A DNA stretch of 45,330 nt from Chloroflexota bacterium (GCA_005889075.1 VBDQ01000026.1:1-45330), one strand, 5' to 3'; counted from the stretch's first letter, positions 1-8,792 are shown. The notes: generated by a model not told the origin, from the letters alone. A program made the numbers and translations.

Positions 1-126
1 TCCTTCGCGGCGGATGTTCTGCCCCACCCGGAGCCGGCGCAGCAGCTGGATATACGGGCCGCCGATCACGAGGCCGACCAGGAAGGCCGAGAGCATCACG
101 CCCAGGGCGAGGATCGAGGTGGGCAT
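1..126 (-). CDS. mraY: Phospho-N-acetylmuramoyl-pentapeptide transferase, N-terminus only (cut by window edge)
   Basis: Only the first 42 codons lie in the window. They encode a hydrophobic segment (about residues 4-27) followed by LLRRLRVGQNIRREG, the typical first transmembrane helix and cytoplasmic loop of MraY. This enzyme transfers phospho-MurNAc-pentapeptide to undecaprenyl phosphate at the inner face of the membrane, making lipid I. The ATG at 126-124 shares one base with the murF stop (TGATG), so the gene is translationally coupled and is the sixth gene of the dcw operon. The identification rests on the N-terminus and on its position right after murF. Confidence 0.88.
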   Translation of the reverse strand, partial: MPTSILALGVMLSAFLVGLVIGGPYIQLLRRLRVGQNIRREG

Positions 127-1508
127 CAGGCGATCCGCGCGCTCGGACGCGCGAGCGCGTCGGCAAGGCGATCGAGCGCGAGCGAGTGCGAACCCTTGAC
201 GAGGACCGTGTCGCCTCGCCGCAGGATGCGGCGCAGCAGCATCAGGGCTTCCGCGGCGTCCGCGACGGTGTACGTCTCGCGCATCCCCGATGTCCGGGCC
301 GCGCTCACGATGGTCCGCGCGAGGTCTCCGATCCCGACGAGCACGTCGGCCTTCGTCGCGGCTTGGCGCCCCGCCTCCTCGTGCGCGTCGGCGGAGAGCG
401 TCCCAAGCTCGAGCATGTCGCCGAGGACCGCGACCCGCCGTCCCCCGGCGGACCCGAGCACCGCGAGCGCGGCGGCGACGGCGGCGGGGCTCGCGTTGTA
501 GGAGTCGTCGATGACCACGAGATCTTCGGTCCGACGCACGCTCATCCGGTGCGCCGGCGCGTCCATCGTCGCGAGCGCGACCGCGGCCTCGTCCAGAGGG
601 ACGCCGAGCTCGGTCGCGGCACCGATCGCGGCGAGCGCGGCCGTAACGAGATGGCGGCCCGGGATCGGCAGGCGCACGTCGGCGGTCTCCGCGCCGCGAC
701 GCGCGACGAAGCGCAGGCCGTCGAGCCCGGTCGCTCGGACGTCGGTCGCGCGAAGCTCGGCATCGGAGGACTCGCCGTAGAGCACGACGCGCGCCTTGGT
801 CCTGGGCGCGAGGCTCCGTACGCGTGGATCGTCGGCGTTCAGCAAGGCGAGGCCGTCCGCAGGCAGCGACGCGATCAGCTCGGCCTTCCCCGCGGCGATG
901 CCCTCGACGCTCGGAGTCCGTGAGAAGTGGACAGGTCGCTCGGGGATGGCGGTGATGACGCCGATCCGCGGGCGCACCAGGCTGCAAAGATCCGCGATCT
1001 CTCCCGGCACGTAGAAGCCGATCTCGACGACGGCGACCTCGTGCGACGCCTCGATCGCGAGGAACGTAAGTGGGACGCCGATCTCGTTGTTGAACGAGGC
1101 AGCGCTCCTCAGAACGCGATACCGCGCCCCGAGCGCCGCCGCGGTCGCCTCCTTCGTCGTCGTCTTGCCGACGTTCCCGGTGATCCCCACCGCCGGGATC
1201 GGGTGCGCGTCGCGCAGTGCCTCGGCGAGCCGCCGCAACGCCTGCAGGGGCTCAGGAACTTGCACCACGAGGGCCGCCTCCGGAAGTCCTTCGACCGATC
1301 GCTCGACGACCGCGGCGGCGACGCCGCGGCCGAACGCGTCGGCGACGAAGTCGTGGCCGTCGCGCTCGCCGCGAAGGGCGAAGAAGACGCTGCCGGGCTC
1401 CGCGACCCGCGAGTCGAACGCCCCGCCGACGAAGGCGCGGCCTTGTTGGATGGCACCGTGGATGACGCGCCCACCCGTCGCGTCGAGCAAGTCGTCGAGG
1501 GTGAACAA
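126..1508 (-). CDS. murF: UDP-N-acetylmuramoyl-tripeptide--D-alanyl-D-alanine ligase
   Basis: Cytoplasmic Mur ligase that adds D-Ala-D-Ala to UDP-MurNAc-tripeptide using ATP. It has 460 residues, normal for MurF. It shows the ATP loop GITGNVGKTTTKE (residues 108-120), the NNEIGVPLTFL stretch that follows it, and the C-terminal-domain motif VVIDDSYNASPAA typical of MurF. The first ordinary start is TTG at 1508. In the same frame a CTG at 1535-1533 overlaps the ftsI stop (CTGA), so the true start could be there, nine codons earlier, given how often genes here are nested. Only 23 bp separate it from ftsI, and no murE lies between them, which is unusual for a dcw cluster. Confidence 0.95.
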   Translation of the reverse strand: MFTLDDLLDATGGRVIHGAIQQGRAFVGGAFDSRVAEPGSVFFALRGERDGHDFVADAFGRGVAAAVVERSVEGLPEAALVVQVPEPLQALRRLAEALRDAHPIPAVGITGNVGKTTTKEATAAALGARYRVLRSAASFNNEIGVPLTFLAIEASHEVAVVEIGFYVPGEIADLCSLVRPRIGVITAIPERPVHFSRTPSVEGIAAGKAELIASLPADGLALLNADDPRVRSLAPRTKARVVLYGESSDAELRATDVRATGLDGLRFVARRGAETADVRLPIPGRHLVTAALAAIGAATELGVPLDEAAVALATMDAPAHRMSVRRTEDLVVIDDSYNASPAAVAAALAVLGSAGGRRVAVLGDMLELGTLSADAHEEAGRQAATKADVLVGIGDLARTIVSAARTSGMRETYTVADAAEALMLLRRILRRGDTVLVKGSHSLALDRLADALARPSARIA

Positions 1509-1531
1509 GCTCGCTCGAATGGTAACGAGGC

Positions 1532-3232
1532 TCAGGGCCGATCCGGCGGCACGCGGGCATAACGAAGGGCGTCGGTGGCGATCCCCTTGAACACGTTCAT
1601 CGCCGGGATGGTGCCGAGCAGCTTCGATTGCGGGCGCTCGAGCACGACGACCACGACCATCCGCGGGTCGCTCGCCGGCACCATCCCCGCGAACGACGAG
1701 ATGTACGCGTCGTCGACGTAGCGCCCGTCAGCGCTTGGGATCTGCGCCGTGCCTGTTTTTCCGGCGACGCTGTAGCGGGGGAGCGACGCGCCGTTCGCGA
1801 TCCCTTCGTCCACCGTGGCGGTCAGCATCGTGCGCAGCGTCGTCGCGGTCGCGTCCGAGATCACCCGGCGTACGGCGACCGGCGCGGTGCGGTGCTCCCC
1901 GTCCGCATCGCGCCGGGTCGCGACGACGTACGGCCGGTAGAGGGTCCCGCCGTTCGCGATGGCCGCGTACGCGCTCGCGAGCTGGAGGGGCGTGACCGAG
2001 AGACCCTGACCGAACGCGATCGTGCCGAGGTCGACCGGGTACCACTCCGCGAGCGGTCGCACGCTGCCGGTCGTTTCCGCGGCCAGGTCCACGCCGCACC
2101 GCTCACCGAAGCCGAACGCTCGCAGATACGTGAAGAGATCGTGCGCGCCGAGCTTGCTGGCGACGAACACCGCACCCGCGTTCGCGGAGCGCTCGAGGAT
2201 CTGCGTGACGTTCGTCGGTCCGTACGCTCGGCCGAGCGCGTTGGAGAGCCTGCGGCCGCCGATGGTCGCGTAGCCAACATCGTCGTACGACGTCGCCGGC
2301 GTCACGACGCCTTTGTCGAGGGCCGCGGCGATCGTGATCGGCTTCATCGTCGAGCCCGGCTCGTAGGTCCAAGCGATCGTCCGATCGCGCAGCGCCTCGG
2401 GATCGGCGCTTCCGACGTGGGCGGGGTCGTACGTCGGCGACGACGCGAGCGCGAGGATCGCGCCATCACGCGGGTCCATCACCACGACGGAGCCGCTGGT
2501 GGCCCTCTCGCGCTCGACGGCGGCGGCGAGCTCGCGTTCGGCGGCGGTCTGGGTCGCGAGATCGAGCGTGAGCGAAAGATCCTGTCCGTTCTGCGCGGCG
2601 ATCGCGGTCCGCAGGCCGAGCGCGAGCTCGCGCTTGTCCGGATCTTGCTCGACGACGAGACGACCGTCGACGCCCCGCAGGATCGCGTCGTATCGACCTT
2701 CGACGCCGTACTGGCCGACACCGTCGTCGTTGACGAACCCCATGACCTGCGCGGCGATCGCGCCATTGGGATAGAGCCGCTTCGGCTCGAGCTCGAATCC
2801 CAGGCCGGGAAGATTTAGCGCGGCGATCCGATCGGCCGTCGCCTCGGGCAGTCGGCGGCGGACGAAGAGCCACTCCGCGCCGCTAGAGAAGGCGGCGCGC
2901 AGAACCTCGGCCTTCTCACCGAGGATCGGCGCGATCGCTGTGGCTACGGATCCACGCAAATCGTTCTTTTCGCGATCCGTCATCTGAGCGGGGATCGCGT
3001 AGAGCGAGCGGAGCTCGACGGTCGTCGCGAGGGTGGCGCCGCCGCGATCGCGGATGATTCCGCGCTGCGCGGTCAGCACCAGATCGCTGCGCACCTGATC
3101 CGTCGCGCGTCCGAGGAGCTCGCCCCTGCCGAAGGTCTGCCAGTAGACGAGCCGGGCCGAGAGGATGAGGGTCGCAACCGCGAAGAGGGCGAACAACATG
3201 CGCAGCCGCGCGCTCGAAACCGTCGCGCTCAT
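1532..3232 (-). CDS. ftsI: Peptidoglycan D,D-transpeptidase FtsI (class B penicillin-binding protein)
   Basis: Septal transpeptidase that cross-links peptidoglycan during division. An N-terminal membrane anchor (about residues 10-30) is followed by a PBP dimer domain (to about 210) and a transpeptidase domain with all three active-site motifs: STMK (294-297, nucleophile Ser), SAN (349-351) and KTG (492-494). At 566 residues it has the usual length and no PASTA domain. I chose ATG at 3232 because AGGAAGG lies 5 bases upstream; a GTG at 3238 is also in frame but has no room for a ribosome site. Transcribed with rsmH and ftsL; a 7-bp hairpin sits in the short gap after ftsL. Confidence 0.95.
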   Translation of the reverse strand: MSATVSSARLRMLFALFAVATLILSARLVYWQTFGRGELLGRATDQVRSDLVLTAQRGIIRDRGGATLATTVELRSLYAIPAQMTDREKNDLRGSVATAIAPILGEKAEVLRAAFSSGAEWLFVRRRLPEATADRIAALNLPGLGFELEPKRLYPNGAIAAQVMGFVNDDGVGQYGVEGRYDAILRGVDGRLVVEQDPDKRELALGLRTAIAAQNGQDLSLTLDLATQTAAERELAAAVERERATSGSVVVMDPRDGAILALASSPTYDPAHVGSADPEALRDRTIAWTYEPGSTMKPITIAAALDKGVVTPATSYDDVGYATIGGRRLSNALGRAYGPTNVTQILERSANAGAVFVASKLGAHDLFTYLRAFGFGERCGVDLAAETTGSVRPLAEWYPVDLGTIAFGQGLSVTPLQLASAYAAIANGGTLYRPYVVATRRDADGEHRTAPVAVRRVISDATATTLRTMLTATVDEGIANGASLPRYSVAGKTGTAQIPSADGRYVDDAYISSFAGMVPASDPRMVVVVVLERPQSKLLGTIPAMNVFKGIATDALRYARVPPDRP

Positions 3233-3252
3233 CTTCACCTTCCTCGCGGCTC

Positions 3253-3277
3253 GGGTGCCCGCTCCCCGCCGGCACCC
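3253..3277 (-). other. Hairpin between ftsL and ftsI
   Basis: The inverted repeat GGGTGCC ... GGCACCC (7-bp arms, 11-base loop) lies between the ftsL stop and the ftsI ribosome site. There is no T-run after it, so it is not an obvious terminator. It may tune ftsI expression relative to ftsL or stabilise the mRNA; this is inference. Confidence 0.4.
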
Positions 3278-3298
3278 CTAGGTCACACTGCCTGGTGG

Positions 3299-3691
3299 TT
3301 AAGGACGAGCGGCGATCGCCTCTGGCGTGACGACGTAGATCGTCGCGGCCCTGACGAGCCCGAGCTTCGCGGCGTCCGCCTCGATGCGCGCGGGTGCCTC
3401 GAGGCGAGCGCTCTCGATCTCAAGGAGCGTGTTCTGGCGACGCAGCTCGTCCCGCTGGGCGGCGAGCCGCTGGGCCTCGTATCCCTCCGCGGACACGGCG
3501 GTGGCCTGCGCGAGATAAAGAAGGACGAGCACGAAGGCCACGACGATCGCGAGGCTCGCGACGACGAACGAGCGGACCTCCCAGCTCGCCGGCGCACGCG
3601 AACGTGACGCGGCCGGACGGTGCCCGCCGCGGAGGGGACGCTGATGTGAGCGCCGCGCTCGCGGCGCGCGCACGGCCTGCGCCACGGTCAC
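3299..3691 (-). CDS. ftsL: Cell division protein, FtsL/DivIC-like
   Basis: Small bitopic membrane protein of 130 residues. A basic, Arg-rich cytoplasmic tail (1-40) is followed by one transmembrane helix (about 41-62) and a heptad-like coiled coil (about 65-105: AQRLAAQRDELRRQNTLLEI). This layout and the slot between rsmH and ftsI are diagnostic of FtsL, which scaffolds FtsB/DivIC and activates FtsWI; sequence conservation in the family is low. The GTG start (3691) overlaps the rsmH stop as GTGA. Confidence 0.82.
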   Translation of the reverse strand: MTVAQAVRAPRARRSHQRPLRGGHRPAASRSRAPASWEVRSFVVASLAIVVAFVLVLLYLAQATAVSAEGYEAQRLAAQRDELRRQNTLLEIESARLEAPARIEADAAKLGLVRAATIYVVTPEAIAARP

Positions 3692-4635
3692 GGGAGCTTC
3701 TCTGCGATCCGAAGCGCTGCGCTGCGGGCGCGCGGGTTGCGGTCGACCTCCGCCGAGGCCGCACGAAGCGGCCTCCGGGTACCGACACGCAAGCCCGCGC
3801 GATGCCCGCAGACGCAGGTGGGGAGGTGGGGAGGACAGATGCAGTCGCGCGACTCACGCGCGAAGAAGCGTTTGACGGTCCGATCCTCGAGTGAATGGAA
3901 CGAGATGACGGCGAGCCGGCCGCCTGGGCGAAGGATCCGCAACGCGGCGGCGAGGCCGCGTTCGAGGTTCGCGATCTCGCCATTCACGGCAATGCGGAGC
4001 GCCTGGAACACGTTGGTCGCTGGGTCGATCGACCGCCGCCGCCGCAGCTTCACGCCGGCGACGAAGCGTCCGAGCTCGTCCGCTGTCTCGAACCGGTCCT
4101 TCGCGCGACGACGAACGATCGCGGCCGCCACGCGCCCCGCCTCCGGCTCTTCGCCGTACTCGGCGAACACGCCGCGGAGGTCGCGCTCGCTCCAGCTGTT
4201 CACGATGTCGGCCGCCGTGTCGCGAAGGTCCGGGTCGGCACGCATATCCAGCGGGCCTCGCGCGCGAAAGCTGAAGCCGCGCTCCTCGTCGGCGAGCTGG
4301 ATGGACGAGAGCCCGAGATCCAGAAGGACGCCGTCGACCGGAACGAAGTCGTTCGCGCTGGCCACGACGTCGCAGGTCGCGAAGTTCGCTCGAACGAGGC
4401 GCGCCCGATCCCCGAAACGTGCGAGCTCGGCGGCGGCGGCGGCGAGACCCGCGGGGTCGACGTCGAGTCCCAGGAGACGCCCGGTCGGAACGCTCCGTTC
4501 GAGGATCGCTGCGGCGTGTCCGCCCGCGCCGACCGTGCCGTCGAGGTAGCGTCCGCCATCGCGCGGCTCGAGCCCCGCGAGAACTTCGGCCACGAGAACC
4601 GGTTCATGAGCGCGCTGAGGGGCCTTGCCCCCCAA
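3688..4635 (-). CDS. rsmH: 16S rRNA (cytosine(1402)-N(4))-methyltransferase
   Basis: S-adenosylmethionine-dependent methyltransferase acting on C1402 of 16S rRNA (formerly MraW). Recognised by HEPVLVAEVL near the N-terminus, the SAM motif DGTVGAGGHAAAIL, DLGLSS, NVFQALRIAVN, and the C-terminal VISFHSLEDRTVKRFF. A Cys-rich tail follows (CICPPHLPTCVC), as in many bacterial RsmH. The frame stays open upstream through mraZ, but homology begins at HEPVL, so I place the start at TTG 4635 (about 315 residues, normal length). That start lies inside a copy of the window's palindromic repeat, so the first residues (MGGKAPQRA) are encoded by repeat DNA. Confidence 0.93.
   Translation of the reverse strand: MGGKAPQRAHEPVLVAEVLAGLEPRDGGRYLDGTVGAGGHAAAILERSVPTGRLLGLDVDPAGLAAAAAELARFGDRARLVRANFATCDVVASANDFVPVDGVLLDLGLSSIQLADEERGFSFRARGPLDMRADPDLRDTAADIVNSWSERDLRGVFAEYGEEPEAGRVAAAIVRRRAKDRFETADELGRFVAGVKLRRRRSIDPATNVFQALRIAVNGEIANLERGLAAALRILRPGGRLAVISFHSLEDRTVKRFFARESRDCICPPHLPTCVCGHRAGLRVGTRRPLRAASAEVDRNPRARSAALRIAEKLP
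4616..4635 (-). repeat. Palindromic repeat copy A (mraZ-rsmH junction)
   Basis: Minus-strand core TTGGGGGGCAAGGCCCC: arms GGGGC and GCCCC around a 3-base loop, flanked by TTG on one side. It is the weakest match to the two perfect copies near 20.7 and 30.8 kb. It overlaps the proposed rsmH start codon. Confidence 0.5.
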
Positions 4636-4645
4636 TTCGGTGCCA

Positions 4646-5110
4646 CTAGATCCCGAGGTCCCTGAGGTCTCGCTCGATGTCGGTCTGGACGCGGGCGAGC
4701 TCGCCGCGCCAGCGCGCCGGCTCCCAGACCTCGAGGTGATCGGCGTTTCCGATGACGACCGCATCCGCCCCGAGGGCGGCGAAGCGCCTGAGGTGGGCCG
4801 GGATCGTGACGCGTCCCTGCGCATCGGGGTCAGTCTCGTGCGCTCCGGCAAGCACGAAATGCCGGAAACGCGAGACGGCCGGATCGGTCCGCGGGCGTTT
4901 GGCGATCTCCGCGTTCAGGGTCGCCCACTCCGCGGCGGGGAAAACGGCTAGGCACTCTCCTATCCAACGCGTCACGACCGCTCCTTCTTTGAAGCGGCCT
5001 CGGAACTTGGCTGGGATGGCGAGCCGACCCTTCTCGTCCAGAGAGTGGGCAAATTCGCCCGCGAAATAGCCTTCCAGCTTCCCTTCCGCTTCCGGGCGAC
5101 GGTTCCCCAC
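4646..5110 (-). CDS. mraZ: Transcriptional regulator MraZ
   Basis: First gene of the dcw operon; MraZ is a DNA-binding protein that represses its own operon and forms ring oligomers. Two SpoVT/AbrB-type repeats are visible: FAGEFAHSLDEKGRLAIPAK (about residues 16-35) and ETDPDAQGRVTIPAHLR (about 91-107). It has 154 residues, slightly longer than the usual 140-150. The GTG at 5110 is the only reasonable start: an in-frame stop lies just upstream and no ATG, GTG or TTG precedes the conserved region. This GTG is itself part of the third MraZ-type box, so repressor binding would cover the initiation codon DNA. Confidence 0.95.
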   Translation of the reverse strand: MGNRRPEAEGKLEGYFAGEFAHSLDEKGRLAIPAKFRGRFKEGAVVTRWIGECLAVFPAAEWATLNAEIAKRPRTDPAVSRFRHFVLAGAHETDPDAQGRVTIPAHLRRFAALGADAVVIGNADHLEVWEPARWRGELARVQTDIERDLRDLGI

Positions 5111-5167
5111 CGTCCCCCACTATTCACCACGCGGCGGGCAATTTACACCACGGTAGGGCGCTGTCAA
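5101..5167 (-). promoter_or_regulatory. mraZ promoter with MraZ-box array
   Basis: Minus strand: -35 TTGACA (5167-5162), 16-bp spacer, -10 TAAATT (5145-5140). Just downstream are three abutting 10-bp repeats, GTGGTGAATA (5130-5121), GTGGGGGACG (5120-5111) and GTGGGGAACC (5110-5101), i.e. TGGKG every 10 bp. A fourth, GTGGTGTAAA (5151-5142), lies between -35 and -10, 21 bp (two helical turns) before the first. Known MraZ operators are short direct repeats containing TGGGN or GTG at 10-bp spacing, so this is the expected autorepression site of the division operon. Predicted leader about 20-25 bases. Confidence 0.85.
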
Positions 5168-5185
5168 TAGGCGGAGCCGGTCAAA

Positions 5186-7687
5186 TCACGCGGGTGCGAC
5201 TGCGAGAGCACCGGCCATGGCGGAGGCCGCGCGCGCGCCCAGCCGCAGCGTCTCGCGGGTCCGCGCGACGACCTCGTGCATGTCCGGATCGTCGATGCCG
5301 CCGAGGAACGCGTCCACTTCGGGCCGTAGGGACGCGGGCGTGAGCTGGCCGGTACCCATGACGCAGCCCTGCCGGACGAACGCCTCGAGCGGTGCGATGC
5401 GCTCCGCATAGCCGTCACGGAAGGCTTGCCAGAACGCGGCGCGGGCCGAGGCGTTGCGAAAGCCTTCGCCGAGCATGCCCGGCAGATCCTGATCGCGCAC
5501 CGTTCCGTCAAAAAGCGCCGCGATCGCCGTCTCGACCGCGGCGCGCTCGCGGAAGACCGGCAGCGCGTCGAGGATGCGCCGCTGCTCCTGCGGTCCGCTT
5601 GCGGAATCGGTCAGACGCGCAAGAAGGGTCCGCGCGAGCGCGGCATCGCCCTCGCGCGCTGCGATCCGGAGCGCCGCGCCGATGACATCGGGCGGCTGCG
5701 GCCGACCCGCGAGATGCGCGGCGACGCGCGAGGCCGCCGCCTCGCGGACGTCGGGTGTTCCCGCGAGCTCGCCAAGCGTCCCGATCGCGATCGCACGCAG
5801 CTCGAGGTCGTCCTCGGTCTCGCCCGGGGCCGGATCCCATCCGAGTCTGGCGAGGTGATGGGCGAACAGGTCGCGGGCACGGGACGCGACCGCCGCACCG
5901 ACCTCCGACGAGGGAACATGGGTGGCCAGCCAGCGCAGGTGGGCGGAAATCGCGCGAAGAACGACGCGGTCGGATTCAGCACGAAGGGCATCGAGAAGCG
6001 CGAGATAGTCGGCGAGGGTCGATCGCCCCGCGAACGCGAGCGCCCACTCGTTGTCCACCAGCGACAGCCGCTCGGTCGCATCGAGGGCGTCGAGATTCGC
6101 GAGGAGGCGTCTGCGCAGTGGCGCGTCGAGCGCATAGCGGTAGAAGCCGGTCGCTCCTGCGTTCGGATGCAACCACCCTCCGCGCGCGATCTCGACCTCA
6201 CCACGTTCACCTTCGAAGAGCGCCTTGATCGGACCCTCCCCGGTGGCGACCGTGAGCGGGACCGGCCAGCGCTGTCCGGTCGGCGGTGCCTCGGGGTCGA
6301 GGAAGAAGCGGCTCTGACGGAGCTCGACGCGCGTCTCTCCGTCGAGACGGAGCGAGACGATCGGATGACCCGGCTCGGTGATCCAGCTCATCGCGATCGC
6401 GGTGATGTCCTTCCCGGATGCGTCGTCGAGCGCACGCCAGAAGTCGACCGCGGTGGCGTTGCGCTCGCGATATCGCTCCAGATAGAGGCGCACCCCCTCG
6501 CGGAAGACCTCCTCGCCGAGGTATGACTCGATCATTCGGAGCACCGTGGCGCCTTTCTCGTAGCTGATGGCGTCGAAACGCTGCAGCGCCTCCTCAGCCG
6601 TTGCAACCTCGGAATGGATGGCATGCGTGGACGCGAGAGCATCGAGTGCGAACCCGCGACTCGATCCGGCTGCGAACTCGCGCCAGACGTCCCACTCCGG
6701 ATGCACGGCGTCCTCGGCTTTGTGCCCGACAAACGTGGCGAACGACTCGTTCAGCCAGATGTCGTCCCACCACGCGAGCGTCGCGAGGTCGCCCCACCAC
6801 ATGTGGGTCAGCTCGTGCGCGACCGTGCTCACGCAGGCCTTCAGGCGGTTCGACGCGGTCCGCGCCGGATCGATTGCGAGCAGATCGAGGCGGTACGTGA
6901 TCGCGCCGGGATTTTCCATCGCGCCGGCGGGGAAATCGGGGACGCCGACGCCTTCGACCTTGTCATACGGATAGGCGATGCCGGTGTAGTCCTCGAGCCA
7001 CTCGACCGCCGCGCGATGGGCATCGCGTGCATAGACGCCCTCAGTCGCGAGGCCGGTCGGAAGCCAGACGCGCACCGGCGTGCCGTCACGCGTCGGCACG
7101 GTATCGGTGCCTTCGAACGGGCCGACGGCGATCATCAGGAGGTAGGTCGAGAGCGGAGGGGTCTCCGCGAAGCGCCAGTGCGCGCGGCCGCCAGCGGTGG
7201 ACCGCCTCTCGATGGTGCGCGCGTTCGCGATCGCCGTCAGGTCCGATGGCGCGGTCAGCTCGAGGGCGAAGCGGGCCTTGAACGCCGGCTCGTCGAAGCA
7301 AGGGAAGACTCGCCGCGCCTCGGATGGGAACACGACCGCCATGGCGAAGCGCTGGGCTCCGCGGGTCGAGCGGTACAGCCCTTTGAGGTCGGCACGAATT
7401 GCGCCGGCGAATTGCGCCTCGATCGAGAGCGGTCCCGGCTCGAGGCGTGTCGTGGTTTCGAGAACGATCGTCTGCGCCTCGTCGTCATGCGAGAGCCGCG
7501 CAGCTAGGCTCCTCGCGTCGCGCGTGAGTGCGACCCCCGAAAGCGTCAGATCACGCGCGTGCAGCATCACCTTTTCGGTTGAGCGCAATACCGTGGCGTC
7601 GATGCGGACGGCGCCGGAGAACGTCCATCGATCGAGATCGAGGTCGAGTCGGACCGCGTAGCGCTCGGGCCGAACATCGCCGGGCAG
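5186..7687 (-). CDS. M1 family zinc aminopeptidase
   Basis: Cytosolic metallo-aminopeptidase removing N-terminal residues from peptides. It carries the exopeptidase motif GAMENPGAITY, the zinc motif HELTHMWWGDL with the downstream glutamate in WLNESFATFVG, and a long helical C-terminal domain, as in PepN-like enzymes (about 830 residues). Starts are a problem: the first ordinary start, TTG at 7588, would cut into the first beta domain, because the frame upstream still reads FRLPGDVRPERYAVRLDLD, a typical M1 beginning. No ATG, GTG or TTG exists between there and fabH. I placed the start at CTG 7687, which restores that sequence; a sequencing error or rarer start is possible. It follows fabH directly on the same strand. 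Confidence 0.88.
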   Translation of the reverse strand: MPGDVRPERYAVRLDLDLDRWTFSGAVRIDATVLRSTEKVMLHARDLTLSGVALTRDARSLAARLSHDDEAQTIVLETTTRLEPGPLSIEAQFAGAIRADLKGLYRSTRGAQRFAMAVVFPSEARRVFPCFDEPAFKARFALELTAPSDLTAIANARTIERRSTAGGRAHWRFAETPPLSTYLLMIAVGPFEGTDTVPTRDGTPVRVWLPTGLATEGVYARDAHRAAVEWLEDYTGIAYPYDKVEGVGVPDFPAGAMENPGAITYRLDLLAIDPARTASNRLKACVSTVAHELTHMWWGDLATLAWWDDIWLNESFATFVGHKAEDAVHPEWDVWREFAAGSSRGFALDALASTHAIHSEVATAEEALQRFDAISYEKGATVLRMIESYLGEEVFREGVRLYLERYRERNATAVDFWRALDDASGKDITAIAMSWITEPGHPIVSLRLDGETRVELRQSRFFLDPEAPPTGQRWPVPLTVATGEGPIKALFEGERGEVEIARGGWLHPNAGATGFYRYALDAPLRRRLLANLDALDATERLSLVDNEWALAFAGRSTLADYLALLDALRAESDRVVLRAISAHLRWLATHVPSSEVGAAVASRARDLFAHHLARLGWDPAPGETEDDLELRAIAIGTLGELAGTPDVREAAASRVAAHLAGRPQPPDVIGAALRIAAREGDAALARTLLARLTDSASGPQEQRRILDALPVFRERAAVETAIAALFDGTVRDQDLPGMLGEGFRNASARAAFWQAFRDGYAERIAPLEAFVRQGCVMGTGQLTPASLRPEVDAFLGGIDDPDMHEVVARTRETLRLGARAASAMAGALAVAPA

Positions 7688-7716
7688 GCGAAAGGCGCGG
7701 CCCCGCGCGGTGGCTT

Positions 7717-8790
7717 CTAGCTTGGACGTACTCGCTCGACGACGTCTTCGAGCACGCGGCCGGCCCGCTCGAGCGGCGAAGGCGGACGGATTCCGTCATG
7801 CGCGCCGTACCACTCGAGGACCGATGCCCCCCAGGTGAACCCACCGCCGAAGGCGACGAGCAGCACCTTGTCGCCCTGGCGCAGACGCCCGGTGGCTTCC
7901 GCTTCGCAGATGGCGATGGGGATGGAGGCCGCCGATGTATTTCCGTAGCGCTGGATGTTCACGAAGACCTTCTCGCTCGGGAATCGGAGGCGCTTCGCTA
8001 CGCCGTCGATGATCCGTATGTTCGCCTGGTGCGGGATCATGAGATCGATATCGTCGAGAGTGAGCCCCGCGTCCGCGATCGCTTCCTCCGCCGCGTCGGC
8101 CATCGATTTCACCGCGAGCTTGAACACTTCGCCCCCAGCCATGCTGATGAAATGCATCCCCCGCTCGACGGTGTCGGCGGATGCCGGTAGCTTCGATCCT
8201 CCGGCCGGAACCATCAGGAGCTCGCCCTTGGATCCGTCTCCGTGGAGGACCGTCGATTCGATGCCCACCGAGGCGTTCGTCGCCTCGACGATCGCGGCAC
8301 CCGCCCCATCGCCGAAGAGCACGCACGTCGTGCGGTCCTTCCAGTTGAGGAGGCGCGAAAGGGTCTCCGCGCCGATCACGAGGGCATTGTCGATCGCACC
8401 CGAGACGATCATGCCTCGGGCGATGGCAAGCGCGGAGATGAAGCTCGTGCATGCGGCCTCGACGTCGAAGGCGCCCGCTTTGGTGGCGCCGATCTCGGAC
8501 TGGACGAGACATGCCGTGGCCGGAAAGAGATAGTCCGGTGACGCGGTACCGACGATGACGAGCTGAAGGTCCTGCGCGCGGAGACGGGCCTTGTCGAGGG
8601 CGGCTCGGGCAGCGCGGGCCGCGAGAGACGATGTCGTTTCCCCTTCAGCGGCGATCCGGCGTTCCTTGATCCCGGTGCGTGACGTGATCCATTCGTCGGA
8701 GGTGTCGACGATCTTCTCGAGATCGGCATTGGTCATCACCCGAGACGGTGCGTAATAGCCCCAACCGGTGATGACTGCGTTCTTGGCCAT
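7717..8790 (-). CDS. fabH: 3-oxoacyl-[acyl-carrier-protein] synthase III (FabH)
   Basis: Condensing enzyme that starts fatty acid synthesis from acyl-CoA and malonyl-ACP. The full catalytic triad is present: Cys114 (EAACTSFISA), His254 (IPHQANIRI) and Asn284 (YGNTSAASIP). The N-terminus ITGWGYYAPSRVMTNADLE and the SRTGIKERRI motif are typical of KAS III. At 357 residues it is somewhat longer than the usual 310-330, with extra residues at the C-terminus. ATG at 8790 lies two bases after the stop of the small two-CxxC gene, so the genes are coupled. No acpP or other fab gene is nearby. Confidence 0.94.
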   Translation of the reverse strand: MAKNAVITGWGYYAPSRVMTNADLEKIVDTSDEWITSRTGIKERRIAAEGETTSSLAARAARAALDKARLRAQDLQLVIVGTASPDYLFPATACLVQSEIGATKAGAFDVEAACTSFISALAIARGMIVSGAIDNALVIGAETLSRLLNWKDRTTCVLFGDGAGAAIVEATNASVGIESTVLHGDGSKGELLMVPAGGSKLPASADTVERGMHFISMAGGEVFKLAVKSMADAAEEAIADAGLTLDDIDLMIPHQANIRIIDGVAKRLRFPSEKVFVNIQRYGNTSAASIPIAICEAEATGRLRQGDKVLLVAFGGGFTWGASVLEWYGAHDGIRPPSPLERAGRVLEDVVERVRPS

Positions 8791-8792
8791 GG

